18,020 nucleotides of DNA from Cytophagales bacterium (lineage in GTDB: Bacteria > Bacteroidota > Bacteroidia > Cytophagales > Cyclobacteriaceae): contig JAJCYL010000186.1 in NCBI GenBank assembly GCA_029262955.1, forward strand, positions 1 through 18,020. Direction: 5' to 3'. A program made the position numbers and the translations under genes. Of this stretch, positions 8,094 through 15,821 are shown in pieces. How positions within the stretch are numbered: the first letter of the stretch is position 1; every line of letters starts with the position of its first letter. The notes under the pieces were generated by a model. The model ran no database searches, was not told the origin of the DNA, and saw only the letters and a list, made by a program, of their open reading frames with translations.

Positions 8094-8153
8094 CAAACGA
8101 GATAGCACATGCCTCCAGGTAGTTACTTGAAACTAATGAGCAAATCTATTTCC

Positions 8154-9287
8154 CTATACTTTGATAAATATCTTCTTTTTATAAAGTAACAATCCAAACA
8201 ACCAGCAAATGAAGACAATGAACACGGCAAAAAACAGAGATGCCAGTTTGAGTTGATTGGGCAGTGCAGCGGCAAAAACTTCATTGAACAACCAGCCATA
8301 GAGCTGGATGGTTTCACCAGCTGCATTCTCCCATGTTGCGATGTAAAGCATAACCCTCACAATCACGCCTGATAGCACATAAATGATCAGCGGGTTCATT
8401 CCAAAAATAACAAAGACTCTGGTCCAATTCTGATGACCCCTTATGTCAATAAACTCTATCAATAGGCCCAATACGGCGCAGGCAATCCCACCCGAATAAA
8501 CGACGTAAGAACTAGTCCACAAGGGCTTATTTATCGGAAAATTCAGATCCCATACCAAGCCAATAAAAATGGATAATGTTCCAACAATAAGCAGGTTTTT
8601 AACTAAAGTGCCTTTATCCCTATTCTGCTTAATTAGTCCTCCAATGAGGTAACCAAAGATCACAGTAACAGCGGCTGGTATGCTGCTAAAAATTCCCTCG
8701 GGGTCAAAAGGAATACCAAATCCCTTATAAATATGATTTCCGCCTAAAATTGCCAAATCGATAGTACCGGCAAAGTTAGTCTCCAGAGAATAGGGGTTCT
8801 CGCCTCCCAATAAATACATTGCTGCCCAATAAAAGACCAATATGAATCCCCCTGCCTTCCAAAGATGTTTAGTAGGTACTGCAAGACAGATGAAAGCCCC
8901 AATCCCGTAGGCCAAAGCGATTCGTTGGAGCACCCCTAATATTCGCAGTGTAGGCAATGACCGGTTGTAAAAGGGGAAGTAATTAAGTGTAAGACCAATC
9001 AGGAATATAAGTAATACTCGCTTCAGGATCTTTTTCGTTGTAGCAGCATCCAGCCTTTGATCATATTTAGAAAAGGAGAGAAACATGGAAACACCCACAA
9101 TAAAGAGGAAAAATGGAAACACCATGTCTGTTGGGGTAGCGCCATCCCACTTCGCATGCAATAGAGGCAAATATACATGCGACCAGGACCCGGGAGTATT
9201 TACGAGAATCATGAATGCAATAGTCATTCCACGGAATACATCCAGGGCCAGGAGGCGGTTATTTTGTTGGGTAATCCCTTCGTTCAT
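8154..9287 (-). CDS. DUF5009/HGSNAT-type membrane acetyltransferase
   Basis: The 377-residue product starts MNEGITQQNNRLLALDVFRGMTIAFMILVNTPGSW, the classic opening of the heparan-alpha-glucosaminide N-acetyltransferase family (COG4299, DUF1624/DUF5009), followed by LLHAKWDGATPTDMVFPFFLFIVGVSMFL with the conserved histidine (H44). The rest is a series of about ten hydrophobic segments with short loops, ending in KKKIFIKV. Family members move acetyl groups across the inner membrane to amino sugars; in Bacteroidota the usual role is in handling N-acetylglucosamine or related glycans. It stands alone on the minus strand between two plus-strand accessory segments, so it looks like a backbone gene. 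Exact substrate is not visible. Confidence 0.88.
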   Translation of the reverse strand: MNEGITQQNNRLLALDVFRGMTIAFMILVNTPGSWSHVYLPLLHAKWDGATPTDMVFPFFLFIVGVSMFLSFSKYDQRLDAATTKKILKRVLLIFLIGLTLNYFPFYNRSLPTLRILGVLQRIALAYGIGAFICLAVPTKHLWKAGGFILVFYWAAMYLLGGENPYSLETNFAGTIDLAILGGNHIYKGFGIPFDPEGIFSSIPAAVTVIFGYLIGGLIKQNRDKGTLVKNLLIVGTLSIFIGLVWDLNFPINKPLWTSSYVVYSGGIACAVLGLLIEFIDIRGHQNWTRVFVIFGMNPLIIYVLSGVIVRVMLYIATWENAAGETIQLYGWLFNEVFAAALPNQLKLASLFFAVFIVFICWLFGLLLYKKKIFIKV

Positions 9288-9556
9288 ATTTATGGATTTT
9301 CAAGTTCGTGATAAAGATAGATTAGTAGAATTGCTTGTCATATTGGATCAAGGCCACTTTCAAAATACAGCGGTTGTAAACTATACCTGACTTATAGCAT
9401 GCTAATCTAATGAGTCTGAAGTTGATGATTAACTTCTCCTAACTCAGATAAAAATCAAAAAAAGGTCCAACTGAGACACTTGAACAGTTCTCTCTTGAGG
9501 GAATTAACCAGTAGGAGATAAATTGGACGGCTTCAGGCGGGCATGGGTTATTGATT
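9288..9556. other. Intergenic leader of the acetyltransferase gene
   Basis: About 270 bp with no gene I can support. Minus-strand promoter candidates are weak: the best is a TATTTTG-like run near 9360-9368, which has one base too few for TAnnTTTG. Confidence 0.35.
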
Positions 9557-9884
9557 ATCCAAAAGACTTCCCGCCTGCCAAAGTACGTGGTACGGCGGAC
9601 AGGTTTGCTTCCCCGCATCCAGTGCGGGGCAGGCTGTTTTTGGCCTTTCAAAAATGAAAGCCTCTCACGCTGTCGCTGAAGGTTTTGCAGCATAGGCGCC
9701 CGACAGGAGAAAAGCTGGTGATATGATTGAAAGCGGAGTTAATTACTGCTCTTGAATAAACCATGAAATCACAACAGAATGCATAAAGCATTTGGGCACT
9801 TCTGATCTTCAGCAGCTTTTAACAGAATTAGCTACATTTGAAAAGGCCGTTGTGTCGGAGCTGACGCTTCATGCATGGGTTAGC
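9557..9884 (+). repeat. Dispersed cassette repeat, copy R4, with palindromic inserts
   Basis: Core 9770-9884: CACAAC-AGA-ATGCATAAAGC at the left and GCTTCATGCATGG-GTTAGC at the right, strongly similar to R1 over its length. The left extension (9703-9769) also matches R1. Further left, R4 keeps the R1 blocks TCCAAAAGACTT, TTTGCTTC and TTTCAAAAATGAAAGCC but is interrupted by GC-rich inserts at about 9570-9603 and 9612-9635, the second containing the perfect hairpin CCCCGCA/TGCGGGG (9611-9617 / 9623-9629). The repeat ends 21 bp before the M48 gene. Confidence 0.85.
9833..9840 (+). promoter_or_regulatory. Bacteroidota -7 element inside R4
   Basis: TACATTTG matches TAnnTTTG exactly, 65 bp upstream of the M48 start. 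Because the repeat ends 21 bp before that ATG, there is little room for another promoter, so this is the likely one. The -33 position is poorly conserved in this copy. Confidence 0.55.
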
Positions 9885-9905
9885 ATCAATCATCAGAACT
9901 AAAAA

Positions 9906-12005
9906 ATGAATTTCAAACTATATCCTGAATCGCCAGAACTTAATAACTATGACTTCATTAAGCCATCCCTTGAATTTCGAAATTCAGTAAGTGGAGTCAT
10001 ATTTGCAATTGCAATATTCTTTCTTTTTTATCTTCTTTTGATAGCGATCGCAGCTGTAGTAATGTTCGCTGCGGGCTGGGCAGGAATTACCATCATAGCG
10101 GCTAAACCCAGTTTTATTACTCTTGCTGCAGGCGTTGGAATAATTGCCTTAGGCATAATGCTGTTTGTTTTCCTTTTCAAGTTCATTTTTTCACGAACCA
10201 AAGACGAAAACCCTTACAGGTTAGAGATTAAAGAAACTGAGCATCCCGAACTTTTTTCCTTTATAAAAAACTTGAATAAGGACACTCAAACAAAATTCCC
10301 AAAAAAGATTTTCTTATCTCCGGAAGTCAATGCCATGGTTTTTTACAACTCTAGTTTTTGGAGTCTGTTCTTTCCGATGAGGAAGAATTTGGAAATTGGT
10401 TTAGGTCTTGTCAATTGTCTCAATGTGAGTGAGTTTAAAGCAGTACTTGCTCATGAATTTGGACACTTTTCCCAAAGAAGTATGAAAATTGGGAGCTACA
10501 TCTACACTGTTAACAATGTGATTTATAACCTAGTGTATGAATATGACAATTGGGATAACACACTTTCGAACTGGGTACAGACAGGTGGAGTTTTTGGGTT
10601 CTTCGCAGGTATAACATTTTGGCTTGTTGAGCGAGTAAGAAGTATTTTGAAAGTCGCTTATAATCTGATTAATGTCAGTTATATGAAGCTTTCAAGAGAA
10701 ATGGAATATCACGCAGATTTAATAGCAATTAGTGTCAGTGGAAATGAGTCTTTCAAAAGTGCGCTTAGAAAAATTGAGTTTTCGTCTTTTGCTTATGATT
10801 ATACTACTGGATTTCTCAACTCATTAGCAGCAAATGAAAAAGCTTCTGAAGACATTTATCTGAATCATTCATTTACAACCTCATTTCTAGCCAGGCATAA
10901 CAAGATTTCTGTTCAAGAAGGGAATCCCAACATCACTGACGAGGATATTGAAAACAATGTCATAAAGTCCAGAGTGAACATAAAAGATCAGTGGGCAACT
11001 CACCCAACCTTGAAAGAAAGAGAACAGAATATTGGAAAAGTTAACATAGAGGCTCAAGTAAACACGGATTCTGCATGGACTATCTTCTCCAACCCCGAGA
11101 AAGTGAAAAAAGAAGTGACAAGAAATCTATATAAGATTGGATTTCCAAATGTCGAATTCAAACCTTTGGATGGGAATGAATTCCAAGACTTTGTTCAAAC
11201 GGAAATCAACAAATTCAAAATTTCTGAAGATTATAATGGTTTCTATGAGAATAGGTATCTGTCAACTTTTAAACTTAAAGAGCTAATCAATTCTGGTACT
11301 TCAAAAAAATTCGAGGAACTCTATTCTAAAGAGAATGTTGAGAAAATAAAGAGGCTGGAATCAAACAAGCTTGACTTTGAAATTTTGGGACAAATCAGTC
11401 TCAAGCAAATTCAAACCAAGTATTTTGAATTTGATAATAGGAAATACAAAAGAAAAGACGCTATCGAACTTATTAAAAGTCTTAAAAAAGAGATTAATGA
11501 CGAAGAGCAATTTGTTATTGAGATTGATAAGGATTCCTTCACCTACAATTACCAAAATTCAAAGAACGCAAATAAGGAAAAGGAACTAGTAGAGCTTTAC
11601 CAGACCTATTTTCAAGTGGTCAGTACCTTAAAGTCAGTCGATGAAATAAATGTCAAGTTTCAAAATTTTGCAAATGCCCTATATACTAAACCACGATGGA
11701 CCGAAGATGAAATAAAGCAATTGGTTGCTGAATTATCCTCATTAGAAAAGCAATTTAGGGATTTCCTGAAGAGCGAAGACATTCAAGGGCTGGCTAAACA
11801 CATTGAGTCAGAGGAACAAAAGGAAGTTCTGAAAGAGTACATGAGTACTAATACATTCTATTCTAAGACCTCAGTTTTTGATGAACAATCATTTATCAAT
11901 CTATCTAACATAGTTTATGATGTTTCAGGATCAATTGGAATTCGATACGGGAATTCATTGAAGAAAATGACTGACTTTCAGCTAGAACTGAGAAGGCTAG
12001 TATAA
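9906..12005 (+). CDS. Membrane-anchored M48 family metallopeptidase with long C-terminal region
   Basis: The 699-residue product has two hydrophobic segments near the N-terminus (about 29-55 and 68-93) and another near 225-250. Between them is the zinc site AHEFGHF (HEFGH at 183-187), and REMEYHAD (264-271) gives the third ligand E267 in the E-x-x-A-D motif of M48 peptidases, so the active site looks complete. After the peptidase domain (ending near 370, after the DQWATHPTLKEREQNI segment typical of M48) comes a ~330-residue charged, helix-rich region (KELINSGTSKKFEELYSKENVEKIKRLE..., KSLKKEINDEEQF) of unknown role. It is longer than HtpX/Ste24 (~290-450). It is probably an inner-membrane protease acting on the cytoplasmic side. 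The gene appears AT-rich and follows R4, so it looks like an acquired cassette. Target and biological role are unknown. Confidence 0.88.
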   Translation: MNFKLYPESPELNNYDFIKPSLEFRNSVSGVIFAIAIFFLFYLLLIAIAAVVMFAAGWAGITIIAAKPSFITLAAGVGIIALGIMLFVFLFKFIFSRTKDENPYRLEIKETEHPELFSFIKNLNKDTQTKFPKKIFLSPEVNAMVFYNSSFWSLFFPMRKNLEIGLGLVNCLNVSEFKAVLAHEFGHFSQRSMKIGSYIYTVNNVIYNLVYEYDNWDNTLSNWVQTGGVFGFFAGITFWLVERVRSILKVAYNLINVSYMKLSREMEYHADLIAISVSGNESFKSALRKIEFSSFAYDYTTGFLNSLAANEKASEDIYLNHSFTTSFLARHNKISVQEGNPNITDEDIENNVIKSRVNIKDQWATHPTLKEREQNIGKVNIEAQVNTDSAWTIFSNPEKVKKEVTRNLYKIGFPNVEFKPLDGNEFQDFVQTEINKFKISEDYNGFYENRYLSTFKLKELINSGTSKKFEELYSKENVEKIKRLESNKLDFEILGQISLKQIQTKYFEFDNRKYKRKDAIELIKSLKKEINDEEQFVIEIDKDSFTYNYQNSKNANKEKELVELYQTYFQVVSTLKSVDEINVKFQNFANALYTKPRWTEDEIKQLVAELSSLEKQFRDFLKSEDIQGLAKHIESEEQKEVLKEYMSTNTFYSKTSVFDEQSFINLSNIVYDVSGSIGIRYGNSLKKMTDFQLELRRLV

Positions 12006-12017
12006 AATGAATACTAC

Positions 12018-12110
12018 GCCCAACAATTAGGTGACAAACACAGTGGAGCGGCTAGCAGATCGTTTCGGCCATCTCTGTGTAGCCACTGTGTTTTTAGCTG
12101 GTGTTGACCA
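12018..12110 (+). terminator. Large imperfect hairpin after the M48 gene (terminator or attC-like)
   Basis: AACACAGTGG (12037-12046) pairs with CCACTGTGTT (12083-12092), with a continued inner stem (CTA/TAG, AGAT/ATCT) containing an unpaired AGCGG block. A T run at 12091-12095 makes it a plausible intrinsic terminator. An outer pair CAACA (12021-12025) / TGTTG (12102-12106) and the left box GCCCAAC, which fits RYYYAAC, also recall an integron attC site; the right box GTTGACC differs from GTTRRRY at one base. Confidence 0.55.
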
Positions 12111-12315
12111 ATCCTAAACCGGCAGCGAGGTAGATTGCCCTCTACTGTGTAATTTCAATTCATGGCCAATCAGCTTGATTGGCAGATCCATCCGATGCCA
12201 TCGAGGGTCCATTTTATTTATTGCTCGTCTTTGATGCCAATCCGAAGTGACCAAAGCGGTCTTGAAGGGAATGTAGTTGCCCAAAGTCTAAACGAAGGAG
12301 AAATCTTGAATTAAA
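12111..12315. other. Intergenic region with a small palindrome
   Basis: No gene seen. It contains a perfect inverted repeat GCCAATCA (12165-12172) / TGATTGGC (12176-12183) with a 3 bp loop. It has no T run on either side, so it is not an obvious terminator for the iron transporter operon that ends at 12316. Confidence 0.4.
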
Positions 12316-13038
12316 TCACTGTTGATTTACCAATCCATTTACATAGTCATTTACAGGTTTGCTTTTCAGCTCGTCTTTGCTACCAATTTGTTCAATTTTC
12401 CCTTCTTTCAGGATCACAATAGAATCGGCAATGGCGAAGGCATCCCGGATGTCATGACTAACTAGTACGGTGGTTGTATTGGTACGATCAATTAGCTCTT
12501 TGATCTCGGATCGGAGTTTGATTTTAAGCGGTTCATCCATATTACTAAAGGGCTCATCGAGCAGCAAAACTTTCGGTTGGCAAACCAATGCTCTGGCAAT
12601 AGCAACTCGCTGCTGTTGTCCACCTGATAACTCATGGGGATACCGGTCAATGAACTCCCGCATGTTGGTGAGTTCAAGAATACTCTGAAAACGCTTCTTC
12701 TTTTCTTCGCTCGTCAATTGTCTGATGCCGAATTCAATATTTTTCCTCACCGTCAGATGAGGAAATAAAGCATAATCCTGAAAGACAAGACCTACATTTC
12801 TTTTTTCGGGAGGTAAAAAAGTGGATGGACTATATACTTCTGTTTCACCAATCTTAATGACTCCCTTGGAAGGGCATTCTAAACCGGCTATCGCTCTAAG
12901 TAATGTCGTCTTGCCGCAGCCGCTTTCACCAACCAACGCGACTGTTTGCCCATCCTTCACCTCAAGGTGTTCAATCACCAACTCGAAAGAGTTGGAATTG
13001 TAGCAATGGTAAATTCCTTGAATGTTGACGTTGGCCAC
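12316..13038 (-). CDS. fbpC: Ferric iron ABC transporter, ATP-binding subunit (FbpC-like)
   Basis: The 240-residue product is a complete ABC ATPase: Walker A GESGCGKTT (37-45), Q-loop VFQDYALFPH (Q87), signature LSGGQQQR (137-144), Walker B LLLDEP (158-163) and H-loop VSHD (H195). It is closest in style to the FbpC/PotA importers, but it stops soon after the nucleotide-binding domain, so the C-terminal TOBE domain of ~350-residue FbpC proteins is missing. The start is GTG (complement of 13036-13038), sharing one base with the TAG stop of the permease gene; no ATG lies close by. It energises the fused permease encoded immediately upstream. The substrate, Fe(III), is inferred from the binding protein of the same operon. 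Confidence 0.85.
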   Translation of the reverse strand: MANVNIQGIYHCYNSNSFELVIEHLEVKDGQTVALVGESGCGKTTLLRAIAGLECPSKGVIKIGETEVYSPSTFLPPEKRNVGLVFQDYALFPHLTVRKNIEFGIRQLTSEEKKKRFQSILELTNMREFIDRYPHELSGGQQQRVAIARALVCQPKVLLLDEPFSNMDEPLKIKLRSEIKELIDRTNTTTVLVSHDIRDAFAIADSIVILKEGKIEQIGSKDELKSKPVNDYVNGLVNQQ

Positions 13039-14645
13039 TATGGAGTTTGATTTATTTTTCGATTCAACAGTATAATGGGTATAAATGCAGTGGCAATAAT
13101 AATTAATGAAACTGGGGCAGACTCAGGTACCATTTCATCATTGGCATACCGGAATGCCCGGGTGGCAAGGGTTTCGTAATTGAATGGTCTTAGGATAAGG
13201 GTGAGCGGCAATTCTTTCATAACATCTACAAATACCAGCAAGAGTGCACTCCAAAGAGCGGGTTTGAGTAGTGGTAAATTTATCGAAAACAAACTTCGCA
13301 GAGGACTTATACCCAGCGTTCTTGAGACCTCTGTAAGAGTAAAGGTGATCTTTTTAAAACCACTGTCAATCGGATTATAACCAACTGCCAGGTATCGAAC
13401 TACATAAGCATATAACAAAGCTCCCAGGCTACCGGTGAGAACAAGTCCCGTGGTTAAATTGAGGGACCTTAATATGACCTGGTCCATAAAGAGAGCGGTC
13501 ATCATAATCCCCACCGCCAGTGCGGCGCCAGGAATTGAATAGCCCAGCGAAGCGAGTTTACTGAATAATTCAGATCTCTTACTCAAGCTCAATCGAACTG
13601 AATAGACCAGTAATACAGAGACAATGATGCAAATAACTGCGGCACCAAATGACAATGAAAAGCTATTGACTATCAACCTGCCGAAGTCGTCGTTAATGAC
13701 TTTCCCGAATGTGAAAGTGGCCCAATATATCATTTGTGAGACCGGTAATATGAACCCAACCAATAACGGCAGCAGGCACATCATTGTTGCTGCAATTTTA
13801 AGGTTACCATTTAATCGATATCTTCCGAGTGGACTATCAGTTGATGTGGTCTTAAATTGTTTCTTCCCTCGCTGTAGCCTTTCTGCAATAATCAGAGCGA
13901 AGACAAAAGTCATAAGGAGAGCCGACAAATAAATAGCTGCTTGTATGTCCTCCAGCGAAAACCAGGCCCGGAATATACCTGTGGTAAAAGTGGTTACGCC
14001 GTAATACTTAACCGCCCCATATTCATTTAGAACTTCCATTATCACCAGGCTGACACCTGCAATGATGGCCGGTCGTGAAACTGGAAGAACAATTCTCCAA
14101 AAATTTGAAAACGGAGTGCTCCCCAGGGTTCTGGCGGCTTCAAAAAGTCTACCGGAATCCACTAGAAATGATGCCCTTGCTGCCAGGTAAACATAAGGAT
14201 ACAGTACTGAAGAGATGACTAAAATGGCTCCACTGATGTTTCGGACATTGATTTCACCCGCATCGATGTGGAGTGAATTTCTCAGAAAGCTAAAAATAGG
14301 CCCCGTATATTCGAAGAGTCCGGAATAGGCATAGGCTGCGATATAAGTGGGTATGGTTAAGGGTAGAACCAATAACCAGCTCAATTGCTTTCTAAGCGGG
14401 AACTCGTAAGCAGCAACCAGCCATGCAGTGGATATTCCAAAAATGAGGGTTAGTACAACTGTTCCTAAGACCAAAAGGGTCGTGTTGGCAATATATTGAG
14501 GAAGAAGATTGGTGGTAATATGATCCCATGTGGGACTGGAATTTCCAATTAATCCAGTATAGATTATAAATATCGGAAGGGAAATAACCAGGACAATCAA
14601 TAAAACATTGATCGTCCAGCTATTAAGTTTTCTTCGAATATTCAA
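13038..14645 (-). CDS. fbpB: Ferric iron ABC transporter permease, fused double domain (FbpB-like)
   Basis: The 535-residue product contains about 12 hydrophobic segments and two copies of the permease loop that docks on the ATPase: EAARTLGSTPFSNFWRIVLPVSRPA (from residue 169) and EVSRTLGISPLRSLFSINLPLLKPA (from residue 439). This two-in-one arrangement is usual for FbpB/ThiP-type permeases and means one chain forms the whole inner-membrane channel. It lies between the binding-protein gene (107 bp upstream) and the ATPase gene (1 bp overlap downstream). The upstream gap is filled by a palindromic repeat, see 14669-14744. ThiP (thiamine) is the main alternative, but the binding protein favours iron. 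Confidence 0.87.
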   Translation of the reverse strand: MNIRRKLNSWTINVLLIVLVISLPIFIIYTGLIGNSSPTWDHITTNLLPQYIANTTLLVLGTVVLTLIFGISTAWLVAAYEFPLRKQLSWLLVLPLTIPTYIAAYAYSGLFEYTGPIFSFLRNSLHIDAGEINVRNISGAILVISSVLYPYVYLAARASFLVDSGRLFEAARTLGSTPFSNFWRIVLPVSRPAIIAGVSLVIMEVLNEYGAVKYYGVTTFTTGIFRAWFSLEDIQAAIYLSALLMTFVFALIIAERLQRGKKQFKTTSTDSPLGRYRLNGNLKIAATMMCLLPLLVGFILPVSQMIYWATFTFGKVINDDFGRLIVNSFSLSFGAAVICIIVSVLLVYSVRLSLSKRSELFSKLASLGYSIPGAALAVGIMMTALFMDQVILRSLNLTTGLVLTGSLGALLYAYVVRYLAVGYNPIDSGFKKITFTLTEVSRTLGISPLRSLFSINLPLLKPALWSALLLVFVDVMKELPLTLILRPFNYETLATRAFRYANDEMVPESAPVSLIIIATAFIPIILLNRKINQTP

Positions 14646-14668
14646 AAGAATTTTAATTCAACTATATA

Positions 14669-14744
14669 CGTCATTCCCAGCTTGACTGGGAATCTCCGAG
14701 AATGTTTAGTTGCCATTGAGATTCCTGCTTTCGCAGGGATGACG
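14669..14744. repeat. Palindromic repeat element within the iron operon
   Basis: Bounded by CGTCATTCCC and GGGATGACG, which are inverted copies, with GGGAATCTC...GAGATTCC just inside. Each half also folds on itself: TTCCCAG/CTGGGAA on the left and CCTGC/GCAGG on the right. This is the design of the widespread GTCATTCCCGC-type intergenic palindromes. It fills most of the gap between the binding protein and permease genes. Confidence 0.75.
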
Positions 14745-14752
14745 ATAGTTCT

Positions 14753-15796
14753 TTACTTCCAGCCCACTTCATCAAATATCATTACGGCATTGCGATTATT
14801 CTTTCCAAGTTCAGCCAAATTGAGGTCATCTGCTTTAAAAGCACCCCAGGATTGTAAAAGAGCCGAAGCCTGATTTTTCGGATTTACTGGGAATTCATAA
14901 TTGATTTGGGCGAATACCTTTTGCGCTTCCTGGCCAGAGAGAAATTCAATTAATTTAATAGCGTTCTCTTTGTTAGGAGCATATTTGGCGACACCTATGC
15001 CACTCACATTGATGTGTGCACCACGCCCGTTCTGGTTAGGATAGAATACTTTCATTTGCTCCCCAACTTTTACTTCTTCTGGATCAGAGGAATTCAATAA
15101 TAGTCCAAGGTAATAGGTGTTGACAATGGCGATCTCACCAAGTCCCGCAACAATAGATTTCATTTGGTCACGATCACTGCCCTGTGGATCACGAGCCATA
15201 TTAGCCATCACCCCACTGGCCCATTTCTTAGCGCCGTCTGCACCATTGGCAGCAACAATGGAGGCCAACAGCGATTGATTATAAATACTGCCTGAAGACC
15301 TGATCATGATTTTACCCTTCCATTTTGGGTCAGTGAGATCTTCGTAGGTAGATAGTTGGGAAGGGTCCACTTTGTCTTTGTCATAAACGACAATTCTTGC
15401 CCTATAAGTTAAGCCAAACCAATGTCCTTCAGGCTCTCTGTATTTCGAGGGAATGTTTTGATTAAGCACTTCAGAATTAATCGGCTGTAAAAGACCTTTT
15501 TCATGTGCCCGATGAAGTCGGCCTGCATCCACGGTTAAAAGCAAGTCGGCAGGTGAATCCTGGCCTTCTGCCTCCATTCTTGTAATCAATTCGTCTGCAC
15601 TGGCTTGAACGATATTTACCTTAATTCCGGTGGTCTCTTCAAACTTTTTGTAAAGCTCTTTGTCGGCATCATAGTGACGGTGTGAATAGAGGTTAACAAC
15701 TTTCTCTTCCGTTTTCTCCTCGGAATTTTGCTTTGTTCCGGAGCATGCTGATGCCAGCGTCAAGGCAGCGAGCACAAATAACTGTGAAATTTTCAT
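14753..15796 (-). CDS. fbpA: Ferric iron ABC transporter substrate-binding lipoprotein (FbpA/FutA-like)
   Basis: The 347-residue product begins MKISQLFVLAALTLASACSG: signal peptide and lipobox (L-A-S-A-C, C18), so it is a periplasmic lipoprotein. The mature part has the class of Fe(III)-binding proteins such as FutA and FbpA: VVNLYSHRHYDADKELYKKFEETTGIKVN near the N-terminus (H41, Y42 candidate ligands), ADLLLTVDAGRLHRA, and the IAIVNTYYLGLLLN segment with the tyrosine pair Y228-Y229 that coordinates iron in this family. It ends FDEVGWK. It delivers iron to the fused permease and ATPase encoded next. It is the first gene of the operon and has its own promoter overlapped by a palindrome, consistent with iron-dependent repression (inference). 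Confidence 0.88.
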   Translation of the reverse strand: MKISQLFVLAALTLASACSGTKQNSEEKTEEKVVNLYSHRHYDADKELYKKFEETTGIKVNIVQASADELITRMEAEGQDSPADLLLTVDAGRLHRAHEKGLLQPINSEVLNQNIPSKYREPEGHWFGLTYRARIVVYDKDKVDPSQLSTYEDLTDPKWKGKIMIRSSGSIYNQSLLASIVAANGADGAKKWASGVMANMARDPQGSDRDQMKSIVAGLGEIAIVNTYYLGLLLNSSDPEEVKVGEQMKVFYPNQNGRGAHINVSGIGVAKYAPNKENAIKLIEFLSGQEAQKVFAQINYEFPVNPKNQASALLQSWGAFKADDLNLAELGKNNRNAVMIFDEVGWK

Positions 15797-15821
15797 TTTG
15801 GACTTTTCATTTTAAGGGATG

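Noticed and set aside
9439..9693. Minus-strand 84-codon ORF upstream of R4
   Set aside because: It runs through GC-rich palindromic inserts; its sequence follows the repeats and not a protein family.
1083..9884. CRISPR array or insertion sequence as explanation for the repeats
   Set aside because: The copies are far apart, over 100 bp long, and not separated by uniform spacers; no transposase gene lies within or next to any copy.
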